The notes under the pieces are model-generated. The model did no database searches. It was not told where the DNA came from and worked only from the letters and a program-made list of their open reading frames with translations. Positions 1 through 8,419 of a stretch of DNA of 64,000 nt are shown here, in pieces (position 1 is the first letter of the stretch; each line of letters opens with the position of its first letter). The translations under genes and the position numbers were made by a program. The stretch comes from Pseudomonadota bacterium (GTDB taxonomy: Bacteria; Pseudomonadota; Gammaproteobacteria; Burkholderiales; Gallionellaceae), in the NCBI GenBank assembly GCA_021800795.1, contig JAJYYO010000002.1:146921-210920 (forward strand), given 5' to 3'.

Positions 1-1
1 C

Positions 2-169
2 AGCCTGAACATAGGCGGACGACTGTTTGCCATCGTTGGCGATGCGCCGGTGATGGAGGTGAAGCTGATTACCCGGGTTTCGCCGGATACCTATGAAACA
101 GTCAACCTGATGGAAACTTCCGTTGCACCGCTGCAAAATGCGCTACATCCCGAGCGGTTTGTATTTTAA
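2..169 (+). CDS. C-terminal end of a protein-L-isoaspartate O-methyltransferase-like protein (partial)
   Basis: The reading frame is open from the window edge to a TAA at 167-169 and gives 55 residues, including GGRLFAIVGDAPVMEVKLIT and a terminal PERFVF. This tail matches what I know of the end of the protein-L-isoaspartate O-methyltransferase (Pcm) that commonly precedes tolC in betaproteobacteria. The SAM-binding core lies outside the window, so the enzyme identity rests on the tail and on the tolC neighbour. It is co-directional with tolC, 49 bp downstream, and could share its transcript. Confidence 0.6.
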   Translation, partial: SLNIGGRLFAIVGDAPVMEVKLITRVSPDTYETVNLMETSVAPLQNALHPERFVF

Positions 170-218
170 ACTTTTGCATGGACTGATGCCGGGCCGGCAA
201 TAAAATGGCGCAAATTCG

Positions 219-1538
219 ATGAAAATTAAGCCTGCGATAGTTTTGCTGGTCACGATGCTGGCTGCGAACGATGTGCAGGCGGCTGATCTGCTGGATGTTT
301 TTCACAGTGCACAGGCCAATGACCCGGTGATTGCCGCTGCGCGCGCCACACAACAGGCAGGACGGGAAAAACTGCCGCAGGGTCGTTCCCTGTTGATGCC
401 CACGGTTAACCTTAGCGCAAATTCCACCACCAACAATCAAAATGTTCAGTATCTTGGCTATCCGCTCACGGTCTTAAGCGGCAATTATCGTTATAACAGC
501 AATGGTTATGGCGTGACGCTGGTGCAACCCCTGTACCGCCAGCAAAACTGGGTTGCCTATTCCGAGGCCGAGTTGCAGGTCGCGCAAACCGACGCACAAC
601 TGAGAATTGCAGAACAGGATCTGGTGTTGCGCACTGCTCAGGCTTACTTCGATGTGCTGATCGCCCAGGACAGCGTACAGCTTGCCCAGGCGCAAAAGAG
701 CGCGATTGCCGAGCAACTGGCTCAGGCTAAAAGGAATTTTGAAGTAGGCAGCGCCACGATTACCGACACCGACGAGGCGCAGGCGCGCCATGACCTGACC
801 TATTCGCAGGAGATCGCAGCGCAGAACAATCTGGAAATCAAACGCGGCTTATTGCAGCAACTGATCAGCGCGCTGCCGCAAGATCTTAAAAGCATCGGGC
901 CGCAATTCAGGCCGGAGGCGCCGCTGCCTGCCGATATGGCAAAGTGGGTGAATGACGCCGAGCTGAATAACCCGCAACTTGCCATTGCCCATGCCGGGTT
1001 TGAGCTGGCCAAAAAAGAAGTTGAGAAAAATCGCGGCGGACATTATCCCACCCTGGATATGGTGGCTAACTATTCGACCAATAATGTCGGCGGCAGTATG
1101 GCCAGCGATATCACTACCAGAAGCATAGGCGTGCAGCTCAATGTGCCGATATTTGAGGGAGGCGCTGTGAATTCCAGATGGCGCGAAGCGGAAGCCAATC
1201 GCGAACGTGCTCGCCAGGAGCTGGAAAACGCCCGGCGCAGTGTTGAACAGCAGACACGCCAGGCATATCTTGGCGTGGTGAGCGGCGCAGCCCAGGTCTA
1301 TGCCTTGCAGCAGGCGCTCACCTCCAGCGTAAGCGTGCTGGAAGCGAGCAAACTGGGGCAGGAAGTGGGTGTGCGCACCAACCTCGATGTTTTGAACGCG
1401 CAGCAGCAACTCTATTCGACGCGCCGCGATTTGTATCAGGCGCAATACAACTATCTGGTAAGCGAGCTGCGCCTGAAAGCATCAGTGGGTGAGCTGGGCG
1501 AAGCGGAACTGGCCAAGGTCAATCAGGCGCTGCATTGA
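219..1538 (+). CDS. tolC: TolC-family outer membrane efflux channel
   Basis: This 439-residue protein has a clear Sec signal peptide (residues 1-21, hydrophobic core AIVLLVTMLAA, likely cleavage after VQA). Two homologous outer-membrane-factor repeats follow, the second opening near residue 250 with NNPQLAIAHAGFELAKKEVEKN. Long Ala/Gln/Glu-rich stretches are typical of the periplasmic alpha-helical tunnel. The length is normal for TolC. Trimers would form the outer-membrane exit duct for type I secretion and for RND or ABC efflux. No membrane-fusion protein or pump gene is adjacent, as is usual for the free-standing tolC next to pcm in betaproteobacteria. The start ATG directly precedes the signal peptide. 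Confidence 0.93.
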   Translation: MKIKPAIVLLVTMLAANDVQAADLLDVFHSAQANDPVIAAARATQQAGREKLPQGRSLLMPTVNLSANSTTNNQNVQYLGYPLTVLSGNYRYNSNGYGVTLVQPLYRQQNWVAYSEAELQVAQTDAQLRIAEQDLVLRTAQAYFDVLIAQDSVQLAQAQKSAIAEQLAQAKRNFEVGSATITDTDEAQARHDLTYSQEIAAQNNLEIKRGLLQQLISALPQDLKSIGPQFRPEAPLPADMAKWVNDAELNNPQLAIAHAGFELAKKEVEKNRGGHYPTLDMVANYSTNNVGGSMASDITTRSIGVQLNVPIFEGGAVNSRWREAEANRERARQELENARRSVEQQTRQAYLGVVSGAAQVYALQQALTSSVSVLEASKLGQEVGVRTNLDVLNAQQQLYSTRRDLYQAQYNYLVSELRLKASVGELGEAELAKVNQALH

Positions 1539-2049
1539 TTATGGGTGCAGCTGTGCCCCTAATAGTACGTTCGACTCATGAAGCACCAAACATGGGATTT
1601 GTGTGAAATGGACACACATAAGCCCAATGTTGATAAACCCGAAAGCGGGCAAGTCGCTGGTTTCCCGACGAAATAATTGATCTGAACAAAAAGCGTCAAG
1701 GGTGACTTTCCGGCGATGTATCATCGGAACCGGCCATCCGCAATGTGCCATTTGCTCCAGTTGGCGGATAGCAGCGACGGGGTGCCTGAATTGTTAAGCT
1801 GGACGCAAAGCTTTTGCACTGCCGCCCAGCATGACGACTGCTGAAGAGGTTAAACAGCTTTTACCTTGGAATGCATTCATTATAAAGGAAGCTGGACTAC
1901 CGGCAGCATAGACGCTTCTTGTCAGCTAAATGGATGAATGATGCCGATCTCATGTATACATTTTATTCAGGTCGAATGCCGCATATATACCGCCCTCCCC
2001 TTCGTGGTAGCATCCATTGACAATTAAAATATGCTGACAGGAAACACAA
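1539..2049. other. Intergenic region tolC-hsdM1, no gene seen
   Basis: About 510 bp without a convincing ORF. It holds a small hairpin (TGTGTG / CACACA around 1600-1620) and, near 1647-1663, GCAAGTCGCTGGTTTCCC. That string matches the right end of the 62-bp dispersed element found elsewhere in the window, so this may be a decayed copy. A perfect 10-bp palindrome ATGTATACAT lies at 1952-1961, and TTGACA at 2017-2022 resembles a -35 box but sits too close to the hsdM1 ATG for a usual -10. The region marks the left edge of the restriction-modification island. Confidence 0.5.
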
Positions 2050-3918
2050 ATGCTTTGGATCGCCCCGTCTGAAAAAGACCTTGCAAGTGATGCACTTGAA
2101 AAACGTCTGTGGAATGCGGCCGACCAGTTCCGCGCAAATTCAGGACTGACTGCGGCGCAGTACTCCGCGCCGGTGCTGGGCCTGATCTTCCTGCTGTTCG
2201 CCGAGACCCGTTTTGCACAGCGTCGCGCCGAATTGGAATCCGCCGGCGCATCTTCCCGTCGCGCCGCCTCTCGTACTGACGAACCAGCCGCCTACCATGC
2301 CGAGTGCGTGATCTTTCTGCCGGAGACCGCGCGCTTTGCGCATCTGCTGAACCTGCCGGAAGGTGCGAATGTCGGACAGGCCATCAACGATGCGATGGCC
2401 GATATTGAAAAGCACAATCCGCAACTGGCAGGCGTACTGCCGCGCACATTTCAAATTTTTACCAGCACTTTACTCAAGGAACTGCTAAAGAAAGTTTCCG
2501 AGATTCCAGTCAGCCTCGACTACGATGCCTTCGGTCGCATCTACGAATACTTTCTCGGACAATTCGCCCGCACCGAAGGATCAAAGGGTGGCGAGTTCTA
2601 CACGCCCGGTTCCATCGTGCGCCTGCTGGTGGAAGTAATCGAGCCATTTCACGGGCGCATCCTCGATCCCGCTTGCGGCTCCGGCGGCATGTTCGTGCAG
2701 AGTGCGCGCTTTGTGTCCGAGCACCAGCGCAAACTCCCCTCGCCCACTGGGAGAGGGGCAGGGGGTGAGGGAGAGAAGCTCAGCGGCAATCCTGCTGATG
2801 AGCTTCTCATCCACGGCGTGGAAAAGACCGACGACACCGGACGCCTGGCGCGCATGAACCTCGCCATCCACGGTCTCGAAGGTGACATCCGCCACGGCGG
2901 CCACATCAACAGCTACTACGACGACCCGCACGAAGCAGTCGGCAAATTCGACTTTGTCCTCGCCAATCCGCCGTTCAACGTCAACGCCGTGGACAAGGAC
3001 AGGCTGGCATCGGACGTGGGTGCAGGCCGACGTTTCCCTTTCGGCGTGCCGCGTACCGACAACGCCAACATGCTGTGGATACAACTGTTTTATTCCAGTC
3101 TGAACTCCTCGGGCCGTGCCGGTTTCGTGATGGCGAACTCAGCCTCTGACGCGCGCAGCAGCGAGCAGGAAATCCGCAAACAATTGATCGAAGCCCGCGC
3201 CGTGGACGTGATGGTCGCCGTCGGCCCCAACATGTTCTACACCGTTACGCTGCCCTGCACGCTGTGGTTCCTCGACAAAGGCAAATCCAATTGCCCCTCG
3301 CCCGCAAGCGGGATAACCAGCGACTTGGCTGACGTAGTTGGTCAGCCTGGTCGAATGGCTAGTAGTTCCATCAGAGGGGCCGGGGGTGAGGGAGCGCTTT
3401 CCCGCCGCGACACCATCCTCTTTATCGACGCCCGCCACATCTACCGCCCGATCGACCGCGCGCATCGCGACTGGGCTGATGCACAGATAGGCTTCATCGC
3501 CAACGTCGTGCGCCTGTATCGCGGCGAAGCGCCGGACTACACCCTGGGCGGCGAAGCAGCTCGCGCCAAGCTGGAAGAAGTATTTTCTTCCCCTGCAACC
3601 CACCCCCATCCTAACCTTCCCCCTGAAGGGGAAGCGACGATTGCCCTCTCCCCTTCAAGGGGAGAGTTGGAGAGGGGATGGGTTTCTTACCGCGACATTG
3701 CTGGATTGTGCAAAGCTGCAACACTTGCAGAAATCGAAGCGCAAGGCTGGAGCCTCAACGCCGGGCGTTATGTCGGCGTAGCGGCGGGTGAAGAAGTCAG
3801 CGACGAAGACTTCAAGGAAAAACTGGAAACGCTGAACGAGGAACTGGAAGTGCTGAATTCTGAAGCGCTGGAATTGCAGGCGCTTATCGCGCAGAATGTC
3901 GCATCGTTGTTGACCTGA
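2050..3918 (+). CDS. hsdM: Type I restriction-modification system DNA methyltransferase subunit (HsdM), system 1
   Basis: N6-adenine methyltransferase of a type I R-M complex (HsdR2M2S). The SAM-binding motif [10 protein letters not shown] starts at residue 206 and the catalytic NPPF is at 306-309, both intact. The N-terminal helical HsdM domain and a C-terminal coiled tail ([19 protein letters not shown]) are present. At 622 residues it is longer than the usual roughly 500. The excess comes from three in-frame insertions of palindromic repeats, at about residues 229-242, 415-449 and 518-545, which encode Pro/Ser/Gly-rich strings. All fall outside the catalytic motifs, so activity is plausible. 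The ATG has AGGAAA just upstream. The 3' end is followed by a decayed toxin-antitoxin patch before hsdS. Confidence 0.95.
   Translation: MLWIAPSEKDLASDALEKRLWNAADQFRANSGLTAAQYSAPVLGLIFLLFAETRFAQRRAELESAGASSRRAASRTDEPAAYHAECVIFLPETARFAHLLNLPEGANVGQAINDAMADIEKHNPQLAGVLPRTFQIFTSTLLKELLKKVSEIPVSLDYDAFGRIYEYFLGQFARTEGSKGGEFYTPGSIVRLLVEVIEPFHGRILDPACGSGGMFVQSARFVSEHQRKLPSPTGRGAGGEGEKLSGNPADELLIHGVEKTDDTGRLARMNLAIHGLEGDIRHGGHINSYYDDPHEAVGKFDFVLANPPFNVNAVDKDRLASDVGAGRRFPFGVPRTDNANMLWIQLFYSSLNSSGRAGFVMANSASDARSSEQEIRKQLIEARAVDVMVAVGPNMFYTVTLPCTLWFLDKGKSNCPSPASGITSDLADVVGQPGRMASSSIRGAGGEGALSRRDTILFIDARHIYRPIDRAHRDWADAQIGFIANVVRLYRGEAPDYTLGGEAARAKLEEVFSSPATHPHPNLPPEGEATIALSPSRGELERGWVSYRDIAGLCKAATLAEIEAQGWSLNAGRYVGVAAGEEVSDEDFKEKLETLNEELEVLNSEALELQALIAQNVASLLT
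2734..2774. repeat. Palindromic GC-rich repeat in hsdM1 (P family, copy 1)
   Basis: Two short arms (CTCCCCTCGCCCACTGGGAG...) followed by a GGGGTGAGGGAG tail. It lies in frame within hsdM1 and encodes [12 protein letters not shown]. The same core occurs in either orientation at about eight other places in the window. Confidence 0.8.
3294..3394. repeat. P-family palindrome in hsdM1 interrupted by a 62-bp element (copy 2)
   Basis: The left part (CCCCTCGCCCGCAAGCGGG, ending at 3312) and the right part (AGGGGCCGGGGGTGAGGGAG, from 3375) are two halves of the same palindrome as at 2734-2774. They are separated by the 62-bp element at 3313-3374. Removing 3313-3372 rejoins GCGGG to AGAGGGGC and restores the expected sequence. 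Confidence 0.8.
3313..3374 (-). repeat. 62-bp dispersed hairpin element, copy D (nested in a palindrome inside hsdM1)
   Basis: Read on the minus strand it begins CTGATGGAAC and ends GCTGGTTAT, like the copies at 37270-37331, 53116-53177 and 53265-53326. Its central stem is GGCTGAC / GTCAGCC (element positions 28-34 with 42-48). It is translated in frame as part of HsdM1. Confidence 0.85.
3601..3682. repeat. Double P-family palindrome in hsdM1 (copy 3)
   Basis: Two oppositely oriented palindromes lie back to back: CCTTCCCCCTGAAGGGGAAG followed by CTCTCCCCTTCAAGGGGAG, with CCCCATCC at the left and GGGGATGGG at the right end. The unit is in frame and encodes [20 protein letters not shown] and beyond in HsdM1, near residues 518-545. 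Confidence 0.8.
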
Positions 3919-3930
3919 AAGGAGCGAACC

Positions 3931-4170
3931 ATGAATTCCGCAATAGAAAACAGTATTCTCGAACGCCTCCACCGGCTGGATGTGCGCCGCCAGGCAGAGG
4001 TGCTCGATTTTGTTGACTACCTTGCCGCCAAGTCCAGCGCAGATACAACCGCCGCCAATTGGCCCAGCCTCGATCCTGCACGAGACCTCGCCAGATTTGC
4101 GGGAAAATTAACCTTCGATGAAGATGCCGTCGCCTACCAACGCCGCATCCGCGACACCGAATGGCCATGA
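3931..4170 (+). CDS. Small antitoxin-like protein (DUF2281/VapB-type)
   Basis: This 79-residue protein begins SILERLHRLDVRRQAEVLDFVDYLAAK, the helical pattern of DUF2281/VapB-like antitoxins (leucine-rich start, then a conserved V-L-D-F-V-x-Y-L). An ATG with AAAGGAG upstream supports the start. Its stop overlaps the ATG of the following ORF, the usual antitoxin-toxin coupling, but that toxin ORF is only a C-terminal PIN remnant. The gene sits between hsdM1 and hsdS1, an insertion hotspot in type I operons. Any antitoxin function is inference and the protein may now be orphaned. Confidence 0.6.
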   Translation: MNSAIENSILERLHRLDVRRQAEVLDFVDYLAAKSSADTTAANWPSLDPARDLARFAGKLTFDEDAVAYQRRIRDTEWP

Positions 4171-4280
4171 AATACGTTCCCGACACCATCCATTTCGATG
4201 CCGTATTGCTCACCAACGACCAGCGGCTACTGACGCTTCCCGGTTTGCGCAGTCAGCCGCTCGAACTCAAGCATGACTGA
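4167..4280 (+). pseudogene. Remnant of a PIN-domain (VapC-type) toxin gene
   Basis: A 37-codon frame opens at an ATG overlapping the antitoxin stop and encodes FDAVLLTNDQRLLTLPG. This resembles the last strand and helix of type II PIN-domain RNases (LLTNDxRL...LPGL). The acidic active site of the N-terminal ~90 residues is missing. I read it as an internally deleted vapC whose start and tail survive. Its end overlaps the next ORF. Confidence 0.5.
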
Positions 4281-4476
4281 TTCCTCAAGCATCGCCGAAG
4301 CATGGAGCGTGGAAGCGCTGCGCCGTTCGGCAGAAATTGACAGTGGATTGGTTGATACTGTTTCTTCTGAAGAAGTCAGTGCTGCGGTTTGCAAATTGCT
4401 GAAGGGGGAGGCTGCGCAGGCGCGCGAGCTGGAACAGACTATTGCCCTGAATGTGGCGGGGATTCTGGAAGCGTGA
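4273..4476 (+). pseudogene. Chimeric ORF: RelB-like addiction-module fragment fused to a duplicated hsdM tail
   Basis: The 67-residue ORF has two recognisable halves. Residues 8-45 (AEAWSVEALRRSAEIDSGLV then VSSEEVSAAVCKLL) follow the C-terminal pattern of short addiction-module components (TIGR02574-like: WxxEAxRRxAEIDSGxV...EEV). Residues 47-67 (ARELEQTIALNVAGILEA) instead resemble the terminal helix of HsdM; compare [17 protein letters not shown] at the real hsdM1 end. It looks like the original hsdM 3' end left behind when toxin-antitoxin DNA entered or alleles recombined. Its TGA overlaps the hsdS1 ATG, so it may still matter for translational coupling of hsdS. Function as a protein is doubtful. 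Confidence 0.5.
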
Positions 4477-5597
4477 TGAGGGCGAACGACTGGCGAACAG
4501 CGAAGCTTGGCGATTTGGTTTCTTTTAAGACCGGCAAGCTTGACTCAAATGCCGCTGTGCCAGATGGTGACTATCCATTCTTCACTTGCTCGCAGGAGAC
4601 GCTGCGAACGAATACGTACAGCTTCGATACGGAGTGTGTGCTGCTGGGCGGGAACAATGCAAACGGCATTTTTCCGCTGAAATACTTCAAGGGAAAATTC
4701 GACGCATATCAGCGTACCTATGTTGTTAAACCCCGTGACCCGGAGCATCTAACAACAAAATTTCTTTATTACTCATTACGAACAAAACTTTCAGAATTGC
4801 GCAGTTTTTCAACAGGTGCTGCGACCAAATTTTTGACGCTCACAATACTTAACGAAACGGCAATTGAAGTCCCGTCGCTTGAGGAGCAACGCCGCATCGC
4901 AGGTATCCTCTCCGCATACGATGAGCTGATCGAAAACAACCAGCGGCGCATCCGCATACTGGAAGACATGGCGCGCAGCCTCTACCGCGAATGGTTCGTC
5001 AACTTCCGCTATCCCGGCTATGAATCCATACCGCTCGTCAATTCGTCGCTTGGGCAGATTCCGCAGGGGTGGGAGGCAAAGAAAATTGCAGAGTTATTGG
5101 CGAAGGTTTCTCGTCAGGGGAAGATCAAAACACAAGACTATCTACAGGCAGGAGATTTGCCTGTTATAGATCAAGGGCGAGAACTGGTCGGAGGTTACAC
5201 GAATGATGCCGATGTTGAATATTCAGGCGAGCTGCCTGTGATTGTGTTTGGAGATCATACGAGGATTCTCAAGTTTATAGATTTCCCGTTTGCTTGTGGA
5301 GCTGATGGAACGCAGCAATTGCGTTCCAATGACGAGCGAATGCCTGTAAGCCTTTTTTTCTACACGCTCTCTGCTATCGAGTTGTCTGACTTTGCTTATG
5401 CCAGGCATTTCAAGTTTCTGAAAGAAGAGTTGGTGGTTGTGCCCATTGCTAAGGTAGCAACTGCTTTTTCAGAGCGGGTTGATCCGATAAAAAGGCTGGT
5501 TCGAATCTTGCAGCAACAGTCGGACAATCTTCGCCGCACCCGCGACCTGCTGCTTCCGCGCTTGCTGTCTGGGCAAGTCAACCTTAAAGAGAGCTGA
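4476..5597 (+). CDS. hsdS: Type I restriction-modification system specificity subunit (HsdS), system 1
   Basis: HsdS recognises the bipartite target and docks two HsdM subunits. The 373-residue protein carries two target-recognition domains. The first is residues 1-130 (DWRTAKLGDLVSFKTGKLDS). A first conserved helix follows (SLEEQRRIAGILSAYDELIE, then NNQRRIRILEDMARSLYREW). The second domain starts near residue 185 (GQIPQGWEAKKIAELL). A second helix closes the protein (RVDPIKRLVRILQQQSDNLR, ending LLPRLLSGQ). I chose ATG 4476 because the preceding TGA overlaps it and MRANDW is a normal HsdS start. An upstream in-frame start would add unrelated residues. It is 3 bp before the ATPase gene. Confidence 0.93.
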   Translation: MRANDWRTAKLGDLVSFKTGKLDSNAAVPDGDYPFFTCSQETLRTNTYSFDTECVLLGGNNANGIFPLKYFKGKFDAYQRTYVVKPRDPEHLTTKFLYYSLRTKLSELRSFSTGAATKFLTLTILNETAIEVPSLEEQRRIAGILSAYDELIENNQRRIRILEDMARSLYREWFVNFRYPGYESIPLVNSSLGQIPQGWEAKKIAELLAKVSRQGKIKTQDYLQAGDLPVIDQGRELVGGYTNDADVEYSGELPVIVFGDHTRILKFIDFPFACGADGTQQLRSNDERMPVSLFFYTLSAIELSDFAYARHFKFLKEELVVVPIAKVATAFSERVDPIKRLVRILQQQSDNLRRTRDLLLPRLLSGQVNLKES

Positions 5598-5600
5598 GTT

Positions 5601-8132
5601 ATGCCTACGCATCTTGACGCAATTGGTTACGTGAACGACCTCTCCACGGAGGTCAACGAACCTTGGTTCAAAATGATCTGCGACCTTGCGGCTGTGAGCG
5701 GCGTGTCGGAACTTGATCAGATGGCACACGACACGCTCTTTGCCCTCTATACCGATAAGGCAAGCTACATCGGAATGACGTCTGCCGCCGCCATGGCTAC
5801 TCCCGCTACGGCTGCTGCTTCACCGGATTTTCTCGACCAGCTTTCAAGTTTTACGAATTTTAAACTTCTTGGCGATACACTCGAAGTCAGTTTCAAAAAA
5901 AGAATCACCCTGATTTTCGGGGCGAATGGCAGCGGCAAATCCAGTCTTTGTGAATCGCTGAAGGTTCTCGCATCTACCGAACCATCAAGTCGACCACTCC
6001 AGAACGTCAGAGTGGCAGGCGCAGGAACTCCTGCATTTCGCTTCAAGTTTAAGAGCGATACAGCGCATCAAGCGTGGACGCCCAGCATTGGCTACGGCCC
6101 AAGGCGAACGATAGTCAAATACTTCGACACGGCGATTGCGATCAGGAATGTGAAAAACGCGGTTGAACCAGGGCGTGTCATAGTGCTGACTCCGTTCAGA
6201 CTCCACGTCTTCGAGTGGACAAAGGCACTGACAACGAAATTGCGCGAAGCACTCCAGCGCGAGCAGCAGGGCAACTCGGTAAAGCTGGCCCAAACGTTGG
6301 GAGAAATTCGAACGGACTTCGCAAGGTTCAAAGGCTATCCATTGTCAGGCATTGACGAAAAGACTGTTGCCATCATTTCTGCCCAAATAAAACTTGGCGA
6401 GGGTTTTGCAGAGCAAAAACTGTTGAGCGAAAAGCAGGCTGCCGCCGCAGAGTTGGAGAAAGCCGCGTCTGAAGAAGGCTTGAAGCTGCTCAGAGCGGAG
6501 CATCGCGAGTTGGAGGTCTTTCTAACCTCGATCAATACGATGCTTAACTCAGCCGAAGGGTTGTGGGCGATTGAACCCACAAGTAAAGCGGAAGTGCTCG
6601 CTAGGAAACGAGCTGAGCAGGAACTGTTGGCTAAGGCGCTCATCCCGAAAGGTGGGACACTAGAAGGCTTGCTGGCACTGATACGCGCAGCATCGCCACT
6701 GTGCAAAATGGACGAGGCAGCAGGTCATGCATGTCCGCTCTGCAACCGTGACATGGGCATCCCAGAAGTAGAGTTATTTAAACGCTATCACGACCTGTTG
6801 GTTGGCGAACTGGAGAAGGACATCGCTACCCTAAAGGCGGACCTTGCCAAGGCTGTCGAGTTCGCAAACTCTGTCGTCAAAGTGGATCGGAATGGGTGGG
6901 GGAAATACACAAACATCCAAGCGGAAGTGCTGACAGCCGCGAAGGCCGACTCAGACCACATTGTTGCCAGTTGCGACGTATCCAAAGAGCCTACGGCAGA
7001 GGCGAAAGCGGCGCTTGAATCGCTCAAATTATTAGCGACAACGTGTGCGGCACAGCTAGAATCGAAAAAGAACGCCATCGAAGTCGCCGCAAAAGGCAGA
7101 GAGGAATTGATAAAGCAATTGGCGAAGCTGCGCGACGAAATCGAGCCATTGGAGTATGCGCAAACCATTGCTGCACAATTGAATAAATTGCGAGGTGCAA
7201 AATGGAGAGTGGATAGGTCGAAATTCTGGAGCAACAAGCTCCCTGCATTTACTCAGGTGCTTACAAAGATAACGAAGAAAGCAAAGGAAGCGCACGAAGA
7301 GTTGGTGGTCGTGGATTTTGAGGCACGCCTGAACGCGGAATATAGGGCTCTCACGGAAAAAGATATGGCGGCATTTGGCGTGATGCTCGCTCGAAAAGGA
7401 ACTGATGCAGCCGTAACGGTATTGCCGCAGATAGGAGGAAAAGACATTGAAGGCGTGCTGAGCGAAGGGGAGCAACGGGTTCACGCTCTCGCGTTGTTTT
7501 TTGCTGAACTTGAAACTTGCCCTCAGTCGGTTTTGGTATTTGATGATCCGATCTCCAGCTTCGATTACAACTACATTGCGAACTATTGTGCCCGATTGCG
7601 CGACTTCACGCTGAAGCATCCGACGCGGCAGATTATCGTCCTGACTCACAACTGGGAGTTCTTCGTTCAACTCCAGACTTCACTGAATGGGGCTGGTTTA
7701 AATGGTCAGCTCTCGGTTCAGGTGCTTGAGAATTGCACTGTCGTCGCAGACTACAGCGAAAAGGCAGATGAGCTAAAAGCCGACATTACTGCGATTCTCG
7801 CTACTGCAGGAGAACCAAGTAAAAGCTTGAAGGAGGAGATGGCTGGCAAAATGCGGCGTCTGATTGAGTCGGTGGTAAACACTCATGTTTTCAACAAGCA
7901 GCGACATCAATTTAAGCAGAAGAGCCAGCCAGTCTCGGAGTTTCATGAATTCACAAAACTCGTACCGCTGTTGCCTGCTGAAGCTGCAAAACTGCGTGAT
8001 CTCTATGCAAAACTAAGCATAAGCGAGCACGATGACCCACGAAATGCTTACGTCAACACGGATAAATCCGCTTTTCAAAGCCGTTACGACACTATTACTG
8101 CTGTCGAGACTGACTTAATTTCGAGAAAATAG
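5601..8132 (+). CDS. SMC/RloC-like ATPase with zinc-hook motif, linked to type I R-M
   Basis: This 843-residue ABC/SMC-type ATPase has Walker A GANGSGKS at 107-114, signature LSEGEQR at 620-626, Walker B VLVFDDPISSFD at 644-655 and H-loop LTHNWEF at 681-687. The two ATPase halves are separated by long coiled-coil helices with CPLC at 378-381, a candidate Rad50-type zinc hook. This is the architecture of RloC, a phage-defence ATPase/anticodon nuclease often encoded inside type I R-M operons. After the ATPase comes a ~150-residue tail with RRLIE (R752, E756) and later histidines (H782, H810). That loosely recalls the R...E...H triad of PrrC/RloC nucleases, but the spacing does not let me assign it. 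Another AAA_13-type ATPase is the alternative. The start follows hsdS1 by 3 bp. Confidence 0.75.
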   Translation: MPTHLDAIGYVNDLSTEVNEPWFKMICDLAAVSGVSELDQMAHDTLFALYTDKASYIGMTSAAAMATPATAAASPDFLDQLSSFTNFKLLGDTLEVSFKKRITLIFGANGSGKSSLCESLKVLASTEPSSRPLQNVRVAGAGTPAFRFKFKSDTAHQAWTPSIGYGPRRTIVKYFDTAIAIRNVKNAVEPGRVIVLTPFRLHVFEWTKALTTKLREALQREQQGNSVKLAQTLGEIRTDFARFKGYPLSGIDEKTVAIISAQIKLGEGFAEQKLLSEKQAAAAELEKAASEEGLKLLRAEHRELEVFLTSINTMLNSAEGLWAIEPTSKAEVLARKRAEQELLAKALIPKGGTLEGLLALIRAASPLCKMDEAAGHACPLCNRDMGIPEVELFKRYHDLLVGELEKDIATLKADLAKAVEFANSVVKVDRNGWGKYTNIQAEVLTAAKADSDHIVASCDVSKEPTAEAKAALESLKLLATTCAAQLESKKNAIEVAAKGREELIKQLAKLRDEIEPLEYAQTIAAQLNKLRGAKWRVDRSKFWSNKLPAFTQVLTKITKKAKEAHEELVVVDFEARLNAEYRALTEKDMAAFGVMLARKGTDAAVTVLPQIGGKDIEGVLSEGEQRVHALALFFAELETCPQSVLVFDDPISSFDYNYIANYCARLRDFTLKHPTRQIIVLTHNWEFFVQLQTSLNGAGLNGQLSVQVLENCTVVADYSEKADELKADITAILATAGEPSKSLKEEMAGKMRRLIESVVNTHVFNKQRHQFKQKSQPVSEFHEFTKLVPLLPAEAAKLRDLYAKLSISEHDDPRNAYVNTDKSAFQSRYDTITAVETDLISRK

Positions 8133-8199
8133 CGATGTACCACGCTGCATTGAAGATCAGTTCATCGAACAACACGCTATCCAGCGCTTCCCTTTTTAC

Positions 8200-8227
8200 G
8201 ATGGGAAAAGTAGCATGTTTTCCCATC
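8200..8227. promoter_or_regulatory. Candidate operator: 10-bp perfect inverted repeat upstream of the wHTH gene
   Basis: GATGGGAAAA (8200-8209) and TTTTCCCATC (8218-8227) are perfect inverted repeats with an 8-nt spacer, ending 21 bp before the ATG of the small winged-helix gene. AT-rich TTAATAT follows at 8236-8242 and could serve as a -10. AbiEi-type winged-helix antitoxins are known to bind such repeats upstream of their own genes, so this is a plausible autoregulatory site. Confidence 0.55.
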
Positions 8228-8248
8228 AAAACTGTTAATATTTTGACC

Positions 8249-8419
8249 ATGCAATCCATTAATAAAAAAGCACTTTTAAGAATATACAGCTGTTGGAGGG
8301 GTTGTGCATTCATGCCGAATGATTTTGTCGAGGATTTTAGCCGCGACCAGATTGAAAACGCGCTTACGGGATTATGCCGCGAGGGTAAGAGACGCCATAT
8401 CTGCGGGGTGTGCGGCTGA
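8249..8419 (+). CDS. Short winged-helix protein, N-terminal part of a DUF6088/AbiEi-like regulator
   Basis: From ATG 8249 the 56-residue product reads MQSINKKALLRIYSCWRGCA, FMPNDFVEDFSRDQIENALT and LCREGKRRHIC. This is the pattern of the winged-helix domain of DUF6088/AbiEi-like proteins (helix, G-R/C-G-x-x-F-x-P-x-D-F, then recognition helix). Relatives continue for over 100 residues after the wing (typically ...GxYxYP). Here the frame stops inside the wing, at CGVCG, so it is truncated or is a DNA-binding-only protein. A longer in-frame start at 8135 would run across the inverted repeat and is less likely. Its TGA overlaps the ATG of the DUF3800 gene, suggesting coupled expression. Confidence 0.6.
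   Translation: MQSINKKALLRIYSCWRGCAFMPNDFVEDFSRDQIENALTGLCREGKRRHICGVCG

Noticed and set aside
2017..2049. TTGACA upstream of hsdM1 as a -35 box
   Set aside because: No -10-like hexamer fits before the ATG 28 bp downstream.
4389..4475. Longer N-terminus for HsdS1
   Set aside because: The 29 extra residues overlap the antitoxin/hsdM-tail ORF in another frame and match nothing in HsdS; ATG 4476 is coupled to the upstream stop.
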